Of a stretch of DNA of 64,000 bases, positions 24,401 to 36,400 are shown piece by piece. Positions within the stretch are counted from its first letter, which is position 1. Each line of letters opens with the position of its first letter. This DNA is from Incurvaria masculella (taxonomy: Eukaryota; Arthropoda; Insecta; Lepidoptera; Incurvariidae): contig OX335651.1 in the NCBI GenBank assembly GCA_946894095.1, positions 19,242,501 through 19,306,500 on the forward strand. The letters run 5' to 3'. Under the pieces are notes generated by a model. That model did no database searches, had not been told where the DNA came from, and saw only the letters and a program-made list of their open reading frames with translations. A program made the position numbers and the translations under genes.

Positions 24401-27400
24401 AGTACATCCTATGGTCAACTTAGCAAATAAATTATTTCCTGAAACGTGCCTTATGCGTTTCTTTTAGCTTTGAATTAAGACGTTAAGACTTTTATGTTGT
24501 TTAGTACTTTTGCATAGCGTAAAAGATGGTCTAAGCGACCAGTTCAATATTCAGTATTGTGTGTTGGGCAGGCGTGGGCTAGGAGTATTGGTGGATGTTA
24601 GCTATCCATGTCCAGTTACATAAATTACTATCACTCAACGCACAGCAGGCAGTGAATTTCACTATTCACTATCGGAATTTATAGAATTAGAACCAAATGA
24701 TTCTGTGGATCCTTTATTTATAGGGTCGCCGGGGTATTTCCCCCAAAGTACATCCTATGGTCAACTTAGGGTCCTTCAGGCCCTTGTGAATGCTAGAAAA
24801 TCCATGGATGGCTTTTGAACTTTCACACCATGTTTAAACAACCCTTTGATGTGCCTGACGACGCCCATGGGCTTTCAAAATTTCAGGGTGGCTGCGAAAA
24901 CTAACCGGACGGTCAGGCTTAAATTCAATTCAACTACAATAAAATATTGTAAACAAGCATAAAATCGTGATAGGCGCAGTTGTTGAGAATTCGAAGGAAG
25001 TTAATTTACGAAAATGGGATATTTTTGAAATCTGAGATGGCTAAATGTCATTTAAAACCTCATAGGTGTGAATGGAGCATTCAAATCATTTATGGAGAAA
25101 CATCGAAATCATTCAAACACGGAATTTTGAGGAGGCATTCAACGGTTTCTAGCGCGAGTAAAGCCGCGAGCAAAAGCTAGTCCTGTATAAAACGATGTAG
25201 TACAAACGGTTATACATATTCAGAATGACACTAGTCTTCCGTAATGACCGAAGCCTTACTCCAGTTTCAGATAAAAGCCTATTGCGTTACCGATGCGTAT
25301 CGCTTTATTATGCCCAGTTAAATTTTATGGTATAGCGCTCAGAGTGGTGTGGTACTAACGGAGTGGTAGTAACGTTTAACTTGCGTTGCATAATGCGTTC
25401 GTGTAACTTGGTTTTCTTTGAATGATATCCGAAGTGGTTTTATGGAGAGGTATGTTGTTGCAAATAAATTATTTCCTGAAACGTGCCTTATGCGTTTCTT
25501 TTAGCTTTGAATTAAGACGTTAAGACTTTTATGTTGATGGATTCGATCACTAGGAACTATTTTAGTTTTGCTACAAAATGTATATATGTTTCTAGGATCC
25601 CCTATGATATTATTTTGTAAAATGTTCTTTACACAGGGAATCCTCGGAATCCCAGAAACAGGATTACTACAACATAGACTAGCTATAGTAAATAATATTT
25701 TTATTTTTTTTATGTGACTGGACATGGATGGCTAATACCACACTTTCTGTCATGGTATTAGCCCAACACACCATATGGGAACTAGGTGCCATGCCAGGAC
25801 CTTCCTTATATTGCACGGCTACATTGAACTGGACGGAAAACACGGAAAATTTTCATTGCCGCTTCGACCATCGTTCATCCAATGCGATGGTACCAACCCG
25901 GGCGGGATTTACCCTACCACCTAGTAAGTAAGGAAGGGAACCTACAGTTTAACGTGGAATCCGAACCACGGCCAGCCTCTCTCAACGGTCGAATGGTCAC
26001 CCATCCAAGACCAGACCGGACCCAGCGTTGCTTAACTTTGGAGAGCGATCGCTGAAGTGTCGCGCCACTGGGCCATTGAGGCTGAATTTGAATTTGAAAA
26101 GTCGTCACTAAAATAGTTGTCTAATTCGATTAGCTTATTGATCAGATGGAATATTTATTGTGTATTTGTAGAATACCAAATCGTTAGACGAAAACAATTA
26201 CTTCCTCTGGATAAAGTTTAGCCAGTCTTCAATTATTCCGCGCTATTGTGTACAATTTCTAATTCAGTAAGACTAGACTTCGATTTTATCTATGTTTATG
26301 TAAATGTACAAGCACTAATAAATTAGAGCAGGCTAGTCGGTGTGCAGTCAGTCGATAATGCTAGAACCTGTCAAGGCACGGCGGCGGCGGCGGAGGCGGC
26401 GGTGGCTTCACTTACTGTGCCGTAATATCGGTAACAAGACTAGTATGCTACACTGTAGGCTCAAATTATACGGTGAAATGATGTGATCGCTAAAATTATT
26501 TAAAATTCGAATGTTACTTTTCCGATCCAAAAATCTCACGATAGTGGTAGTAGATACTTACATTTTCCTTGGTATACTTAGCTTGAGTGTTATGAAACGA
26601 AATTACAACATAATATGTATTTATTTGAAATGAATATTGGCATATCTCGTGTTCATGTTTATTATTTTATTTGATTGTGAAAACGTGTTGTTTAATTATT
26701 TTTTCGCGAAATCTTGTAAAATCATAAATCTAGCGTCTGTATTTCCGCTTTTAACTGAGAACTTACACAATATTTATTTATTTTATATTTTTGTTTGGCT
26801 TGTTTATTCTCATAAATTGTAGGGTACGTACTTTCCAATACGCCAGCTATAGGGAATCTAAGCATATAACAGCAGTCAGGAAAACAGACAAATAATGCAT
26901 CTTCAACTAAAAAGGTTTTTTTGAGCCCTTTATATGAATCTTATAAAATTATACTGATAAATAATTGTTCATGAAGTCTTAATATTTTTTTAATGTAATT
27001 AATAAAAAAAAAAATTTTGAATCTTCAAATTCTAGGTTCATATTTAACTTGGCCCCAAATTAAGAGCGGCTCCCATTTCAGTGAGGCTAGTAGCTCAGAG
27101 CTCGGGACATTGATTCTCACGCAAGAAGTCATGCACTTTTATATTTTTTGAAGTTGTTAAGTGTATCTCAGCAAGAAATAGAATTTTAAAAACTAAAAAA
27201 ATCTAATATTTTTACACATTTGTATTTTTTGTACGAAGGTTCTTACTGAAACATCTATTATAATTGCCTGTTCAGAATTCGTGTAAAATGTAGGTCCCCA
27301 TCCCCTCAAAGGTGGTAGGCTTAAGCCCGTCCGGGTGTATGATTACATTGTCGAAACGACAATGAATATTTATCCGTGTTTTCCACTCAGTTCAATGTAG

Positions 27401-30400
27401 GGGTGGTTCCCTCATAAAGGGAAGGTTGTATTCAGAAAAATGGTGTATTCAGCTAATGTTATGACAACTTTGAGTAGGTGTAGTTAAGCCGCCCATGTCC
27501 GGTTACGTAAAAATAATATAATTTATGTATATTTGTTGATTGCGTGCGGCGCTCTTTTTAAAAGTACGGTAAATGGACATCATAAATGAAGGTTGCTAAT
27601 ATTGCTCGGCAGTGTGACGTCGTTGCCCGACTTTCACCTAACAACGCAGAACGTAACGTGCAGTACGTCTGTTCGCGTAATGCATACATCTCCAGCAGTA
27701 TGCAGGCTCCAGCCAGTCACAGCTCCGACGCCTGCGCAGGTACAAGAGTCTGTAATACTTATTTGCGTCTTCAGCTGTCTTCCGTACACTACATCGTGTG
27801 TCTCGATCTTCCGTAATTTGTTATCGAAGATTGAAATGCAAGCGGGCTGCATTTTAATCGTGTTTCGCATTTCCGACTTCATAATTTGCAATGAAATTAA
27901 GTCTCCGTTATTAATTAGCTTGGATTTTTAAAGCAAGATAATCTTTTGATGTTCCTGATTAAGTTTCTGGTCTTCTTAAATATTCCCTAATATATTACGT
28001 TAACAAATGTTATGTATAATCAAACGTAAAGCAAGGACACATTATTTAACGTTACTTATTCCAAGTAACTCGCTTGAGGAAAGGTAATTGCTTAGTAGGA
28101 AAAAGTAAATTTACTCAAGTAACCCTAGGACTAGCTCTAGCGTCTGATATCAAATACGAGTTCGGTGACGACAGGTGGCAATATGTTTGAAAGTTCAATC
28201 TTTGCAGACAATGTCCGTAACGCGGGTATAGCGTTAAATCAATTTATATAGGGATCATCTTAAACAATGTGTTAGTAGGAGGCATTAATTACGAGAGGAG
28301 GGATGTAGGAGAATTCTAAATTATTGGTAAACAGAGGTGGCGAAATTGGACAATACCTGTGAATAGTATGGCAGTTCTCGCCGGTCAATGTCTCCTGACG
28401 GCGAAAATGGCTAGCTTTTCACAATATACCAAATAGTATCCTTATGGTGGCACATCCCGCTAATCAACCCATACAAAAGGGGAAAGAAGATCACGCCCAT
28501 ATTTATTGTCAGAGATCCAAAATTTGCTCAAAATTGCTTTATTTGATCGAACTGGATGTCTGATGACCATTGGCATTGTAAAATTGTGTTTGGTTTCTAA
28601 GGTATAAGGTCCGAAAGTTCGAATTTTTCGCGCGTTTTATACAATAACTTCGAAGGTGGATTACGGTATGATAAAGTAAGAACATCTTAAAAAGATTAGT
28701 CATCAGACTCATAGCTTTTTTAATCAAGATTTATAATCTATTTGGTTTCTGTTAGATTTTCGACTGCAGCGATCGTGGTTTACTTTTAGCTATAAGTCGT
28801 TTTGTAATTAAAATTTTCGTAAATCTTACCAAATCATACACTATGCACATTGTCTTTTTTGTGAACATTTAGCATCTTCCTCATCAAGGAGCCTGTCTTA
28901 TTCTTTGAAACATAGAAGGTCCCAGAGCGCGACAGCACGGTTTTGTACCGTGCCCGCGAATGAGTTAGTCCCGCCGCGTTGGGCCACCTTAAATTGGTAC
29001 CGTTTCGTAAATATTAGTATGAATGTTTGCACTGAACGCGGGATGGCTAACATGGCTAGAGATAATAAATCCAATGGATTACTCTATGTACGCACAGTAG
29101 ATTTTATTTTTTTATTCCTATGCATAAATAATTTAGGTAATTAGTTGTGTGCAAAATTACGAGTAATAGCAGTTGACGTAACTAGTAAATTAACGAGCCA
29201 AAGTTTCGACAGCTCACAAGTTTACGTGCGCATCAGTAATTGTTACTCAACTAATTATATGTTTAGAGTTATTGGCACATTAATTTTAATAAATGTATCT
29301 CTGTAAATTATTATTATGTGCTATAACGAATGGACAATTCGGTATTTCGGTATTTTACTATATTACCACCGACACCTTAATAATTAATAAAGCAATTATA
29401 TATACATATGTAAGTAGCGTTAACGGTTTCAATGCAAAATAAGTCATACAATCAATTATTTACAAAATATAAAAGATTTCATCCAATTTTTCTCTACAAA
29501 GCAATTTTTTAGACGCCATTACGCTCGCTGCATTTCCTCGCTGTATAGCCAGTCCGACCCTCTGTCGAAAATATCTTCCAGATCGGTAATCGCCTGAACA
29601 TTCTTTTAATTTAGAACCCAAGTTTTTGACGAATAATTTTGTATCCAGACACCTATTACTACAGATAATTGCTATTGCAAAAAATCTTCATTAGAAGAAC
29701 CCCAGGTTGTAATTTAGGGGGAAATATCTCGGCGGGTAGTGCATTTACCGACCCTAACGGTAAAGGGTTATAGAGTATCGGTTTGTTCTAATTTTGCGAA
29801 TGGTTGCATTTTCTTCCTGTTCCTGGACTGGAAGCATCTGGTCCTTGATAACCATTTTTTTTTATGCGACCTGACATGGATGACTAATACCACACAACTA
29901 CCGTTATGATATTAGCCCAATACGTTCAGTTCACGATCAGCCGTTATTACAGCGTTCATATACGCCCGTACCTGGGTTGGCGCCGTCCCGGAACACCTTG
30001 GGCTGGTTCCTGTAGGCCTGGAAGTATTCCACGTGTGCCATCTCGTGGTGCGCCGTGATCAGATCCTTCATGTCCGCGTGTGTGCACATCTTTATCCTGC
30101 AAACAAGTATAATTATTGAATTATAAAATAAATATAATGTAATAATTTAAAGATGCAGTTATTCTATTAGTAAAATCTATATTCTGTTGTAAGTATTTGG
30201 AAATAAATGAATTTTGAATTTGAATTGGTTTCTTCCAGACGAGACTAACTCATTCGCGGGCACGGTACAAAACCGTGCTGTTGCGCTCCGGGACCTTCTC
30301 TGTTTCAAAGAAAAAGACAGGCTTCGTGATAGTAGGATGCAACATGTCCAGAAAGCAGACAATTCGTTTAGTGTTTGATTTGGTAAAATTGACACATGTT

Positions 30401-33400
30401 TTAGTTACAAAACGACTTATAGCTAAAAGTAAATCACGAACGCTGTAGTCAAAAATCAAAGAAAAACCAAATTGATTATAAATCTTCATGAAACAACCTA
30501 GGTTCGATGATTAACATTTTTAGATCTTTTTGTTTTATCGCTGAATAATTTTCGTCCAAACTTATATAAAATGCGCGAAAATTTCGAACTTTAGGACCTT
30601 GTAAATTGGAAACCAAACATAATTTTACAATGCCAATGGTCATGAAACGTCTAGTTCAATTTAACAAAGCTGTTTTGAGTATAATTTTGATTCTTTGACA
30701 AGAAATATGCGCACGATCCGCTTTACACGATTGTATTGGGATTTGAGCGGCAAGGCCCACCTTAAAGGGCCTTTAGTAATCAAGGCCCTTTAAGTGTCGA
30801 TTAACATAGATCAGAGCTTAGTGAAAAGTAGGCTAAGGCAGCAATCAAGTACCTGAAGTCGTGTTTGTTGCAGAAGTCCCAGGCGGAGGGCTGGCAGTGC
30901 ACGGGACGGTCCGGAGGCTGCTCCAACACGCTCAGCGCCCAGAAGTCCGGCGGCATCGCGCTCATGTTCATGGACACGAAGAACTCCTCGGCGAGCTGGA
31001 ACACTGTCAGTGGAGTGTACCCCTGGAAAGCAACAAAAGACGTGTTAGAACATTTAAAATAGTCAAGCGATCGCAAGGAAATAGCAATTTATACCTTTAA
31101 CAAGAACAAGACAATGTTATAGGTTAATACTGTGACTAAATTATTTAAACAGGTACAAAGTAAGACTCTGTACTTTGCTAACATGCTTCAATGGGGTGCA
31201 CGGCGCAAAGCTTTACCACCAGGTGGCGCCAAATAAAACTGTGCCAAGAGTATCACGTAGAGGTTATGTTTACGTCTCAGGATGTTTTCGAAACTGTGGC
31301 ACAGTTTCATATGGCGCCATCTGGTGGGACAGTTTGGCAGCCGTCCTCCCCATTGTAACACCACGATCGCGCCAGAGCGTCTTCCTTTTACGTCGGATAA
31401 TCTTGCAAGTGCAGTAATCTTGGTAGCAAGATAGATGCTGAATAGCTTTGCTTACATGTTTTACAATGCGATTCAAATAAGAACAGGACGGGGCTCGTGA
31501 CTTAACTTCACTCGAATTTGCGAGGAAAAGTACGGTCGGTATGTCCGCACGGGTTTACACGGGAAACATTCGCTTCAATATCAAATGAAGCCTGACGCTT
31601 TTTTCCATCCATCAGAACCGAGGTTCTATCCGAGTATGTGCATCTACATGCTTTTGCGTTTCCTTGTTTTGTAGCGGCTCTGCCTTGCCGTGACAGCGAC
31701 ACTAGACAACAACACACGAAAATCTACACAGGGTCTACTCACCGCTGAGTCACAACGCTTTCGTACTCATGAAATGAAAACCACGAGTCACCCTAGTGTT
31801 ATCTCTTTCTAATAGAGCGCGACGATACAAACATAACATGTGATGTTTGACGGCGTCAGGCGAAAGCGTCTCACTTTCTTCTGCGACTAACTCGTTTTGG
31901 CTATCCTGAATAGATATGTGTAGGATTACATTGAGTGTCTGTCACAGAATTTATTTATTTATTTATTGTAGAGTGTTCTTTTAATATCTGTTCTTCAAAT
32001 CAATATTTGGTTAAAAAAAAAATGGTAAACCTTTTTTTACACTTCATACTGAAGTTTTTTAAGTGAAGTGAGGTTTATTAGCAGTTTGACATTCAAAATG
32101 GCGGTGGTCCTATCCTATTCTTATTTGAATCGCATTTTAACATCTCCGGTGTGACATCGACGGCAGTCTTGCCGGGGTAGAGCAGCACGTAAGGCACAGG
32201 CAGGGTGGCGCTCCAAGGATGCGCGTATATGCGGGTTGATAGCAGCAAGACGAACAGTGAGTAGCTTTGCTTACCTGTTGCACCATCTCCGGTGTTACAT
32301 CGACGAGTGTCTTGCCGGGGTAGGGCAATGTATAGGGCAGAATGCCGCTCCAGGACTGGCCCCACATGTCTCCTAGTATGTGGGCCGGTAGCGGGGCGGA
32401 GCGGGAAATACGCTCCGGGCCGAACGCCTCGCGCAGTCGCCTCCGCACGTAGGCGTGCATCAACTCGTACAGGGGTTTAATCTGGAAACAGAACGCCACG
32501 GAGTTTAAAATAAAGGTACTGATTAAAAACCGGCTTTCATTTTTATTATTTTACCTATTTGTTGTTATAGCGGCAAAATACACACATTGTGAAAATTTCA
32601 GCTGCCTAATTATTACGGTGCATGAGATACAGCCCTGTGTCAGACGGACGGACGGACGGACGGACGGAATTACGGACGGAAGGACGGACGGACGGACATC
32701 GGAGGCTTAGTAATAGTGTTTCGTTGGCACCCTTTGGGTACGGAACCCTAAAAAGCATGTATTTATTGATTAAAACCAAATATTATTTTCCAACTATTTA
32801 TTGGTATTCAAGGGCTTAATTTTTAATTGTAGAAGTAATATGAAAAGGTAATCAAAGGCCGCTGGTATAAAATAGCTAAGTACCATGCCACGACCTTCCT
32901 TATATTACATGACGTCACTGAACAAGATGAAAACACGGAAAATTTCAATTGCCGGTTCGACTATTATCGATTTAATGCAATGGTACCAACCCGTAAGGGA
33001 TTGAGATTGAGCACGGGAAGAATTACAGTGGGCCTCCTTGTAATTTTTTCCGTTGCGGAATATTTTAAGAAATCTGACCTGTTCCCAGACATCCTCGATG
33101 TCTTGTCGGAAGGTGGGTGACTCGTAGGGGAACATCCAATACGTAGAAGCATCGGTGAAGTCTGAAATAAAAAAAAATACATGCTAATAATATGCAGTGT
33201 ATTAATAAAAAATAAAATAAAAAAATACGGCTCGCACTATGGCACAGGAAACAATTTGGGTGCAGAATAAGAAGTGATAATGATCTGAGGCTCTATTACG
33301 AGTTACAAATCAATTATTGAAAGGAGATATGCAACCGGAGCTCCAGTGACTTTTTTGGCGTAACAGAAATGTAATCGATAGTGTTCGAAACCATCGATAA

Positions 33401-36400
33401 TTATTATTAATGATTTGAATTTTCAAATATTTCTACTTTCATGAGAACTCCAGCTAATATAATTCGATCTAAACCATAGATCTAAACAGACTTTAAATAA
33501 ATAGTTCCCTTGCAGAAAGAGTGGAGCCATCTGTTATCCGATGTTTAAACAATTTACGATTTAGAAATGTTCGTAATTTATTACTATAAATCTTTTTTCA
33601 ATTAGGTATGTTGTGCCAGTACCCGTACCATTATAATTATTTTCAAAAATACATTGATACACAATATATCTTAGCTAAAATAATAATCCGATGCGCAGCG
33701 CCATCTATTGCATAATAGTGATAATTTGTTGTATTTGTTTTTTCGAATTGCACGTTTCTCTTGAATATCCATTTTTTTTTGCTTTGTACATAGTTGACCG
33801 CATATCTTTTTTTGTAAAAATTCGAATTCGTACATTTAGAAATGTAGACACAGCCGTCAATAAAATCAAATGAGTATTATGGGCCGAGACACCAAGTTGT
33901 TTCCGTAAGTTTTTCCCAACTCTTGAATACACACAGCACTGCGGATTCTGGAGGAAAAATAACCACATTACCATTTTTTTTCTCTAATATCAAATAAATA
34001 TCTCAGTTCACAAACTATTTCATGTAACTTCGATACAAAGTGCTTGAACTACCAATATTCTTATTTTATCCTTCAGAATAACTCTCTACGTTGGTGTGCC
34101 CACTAAAATGAGCTAGAAAATCTTAGAATAACCTGCAAATGATTATAACATTAAAAAAAATGGAACGCGATGCTGCGCGAACCTCGGACCTCTGGCTCAG
34201 GAAGCGACGCCCAGCGCGCTTCACTAAACAAGGAGCTTGTTCAAGTTGCGAAAATAGTTATCAGTTCAGTAAATGCATCACTGAGACTTTAGATGCATCT
34301 GCTGACGTTTCTATGAGTTTACAGTGTCTGAAATGTATCAATTCAGATTCACCTTAGTCAAAACAATTTAACTGTGTTAATTCTATCCAGAAACACTTAA
34401 ATTAGTGACGATTTTCTAGCTCATACAAACTTTGCGATATCCTTTCAAGACTAGTTTATTATAGAATTTATCGTGTGCTGCCATCTAGCTAAAAATCGTG
34501 TAATTTCATGCTTGTCTTCAATTTAATTGTTTTTATAACGATTCCATTGATTACTATTTGGATTTAAAAAATTGTCGACTTCATTTAATCACAGTTTTAT
34601 TCAAGGAAGGATATATTTAATTCAAATCACAAAAGATTACACATATATAATGAACAGTTTACATCTGAGCAAGTGATTCCACTAATTCCGCTAACAACTC
34701 ACAGGTGGCGCCTCGGGTCATAGTAGAACTATTAATAAAGTAGAGCAAAATCATGTTAGACCAGTGATATGTATGATATGTAAAGGTAATACAGTAATAT
34801 ATTGTCAATGTATTAGACTGGGTCTTTGGGGATATTGGTTTTGAGGTCATTGCCAAAATATGGCGATTATTGACACCGATTATTCCAAGCTACCTAATCT
34901 ATTACACGGTTTTTAAAAAAGAAGAACCAGACGGAGTTTAAGGAATATGGTCGGGACTTACGTTGTAAAAACGACCCGAAAACGTTTAAAAACCGGCCAA
35001 GTGCGAGTCGGACTCGCGCACGAAGGGTTCCGTACCATCGTATATTTAAGGGAATTACGGAACCTCGGTTGTGCCTTCTGAACTTCGCCTCTACCCGCTA
35101 TTACCCTCATTCCCGAAGGAATTAGGTGACATGCCAGGATCTTCTATTTATAACCATGGCTACATCGAACTGCATGAAAAACATGGACAATTTATCATTG
35201 CCGTTTCGACCTTAGGTATTTTCATCTTATGCGATGGTACCAATCCGGGCGGGCTTAACCCTGTTTACTAGTAGGGAAAGGGCATCTATAGTTTAACATG
35301 GATCCAAACATCTCTCAACAAACTCGCATTCTTAACGAAATTCATTTGACCAATTCTGAAAAAGAAAGAAAGTGGTTCATAAATGGGGTGGCGATTTGAA
35401 CCTGCTACAAACATATCCAATGCTGAATGTAACGATGCATATCAAAAAGTAATCATTCAATGATTTTTTTTGACATTAGAAAAACAAATTTTAATTAAAA
35501 GGGAGGGACTTCAATCAAGAATTGAAACATGAAGAATAACGTAACAACATGTTTATTTTAATAATATGCATTACAAAGCCTATTAAAAAAAATGAAACGA
35601 TATCTACAACAGGCGTCTCGATATGACAAATGACCAGGTTCTGAACGAATTATGTGAAATCAATATAAATATGTCCCTTCGTGCAATTGGGGCTTAGTTT
35701 GACGTTTAGTTGCATTTCGTAACATGCCAACTGGTAAATTCTGGCCTTGCATTATATTCGTAAAGTAGTTCTTTTAACTGAGGTCTTTCTTTAATTAAAG
35801 TGTCCTTGCTTCACGGTCGATTATACGTATATACAAATCACATTCCTTGGAAAAAGCGACGTACCTGCTTAGTACGAAAAAAAAAATTAACAAAAAAAAT
35901 AACCGACTTCAAAGAAAAAGCACTAAAAAGTAAAAAATAATTTCCATTTTTAACCGATTTCAAAAAAAGGAGGAGGTTATCAAATCGTCTGTATTTTTTT
36001 TTTTTTGTTTTTTTTTTTTTTATGTTTGTTACCGCATAACTTTTTCCTGGGTTAACCGATTTTGATGATTATTTTTTTAAATGATAGCTAGTGCTTCCCA
36101 AGTGGTCCCATTTTAATTTGGTTAAGTTCTGACAATGATATCTATGAGAAAATCATAAAAGTCTTAAATTTGTATTAAGATGTGCGCGACAAATGGACGA
36201 ATAACTCAATATAACGCCAACCGATTTCGGTGATTCTTTTTTTATTGGAAAGGACGTGTACAAATTAGTAAGTTTACTTCAGATTCACAAAAAATTAACA
36301 AATAAAAAAACAAATTTAACAAAAAAAATAACCGACTTCAAAGGAAAAGCACTAAAAAGTAAAAAATAATGTTCATTTTTGTAGTTACGATTTCTGTTAT

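Noticed and set aside
25973..26091. A genuine 5S rRNA gene
   Set aside because: Only the internal promoter region matches, the outer parts do not, and the same segment is joined to the same SINE body at 63361.
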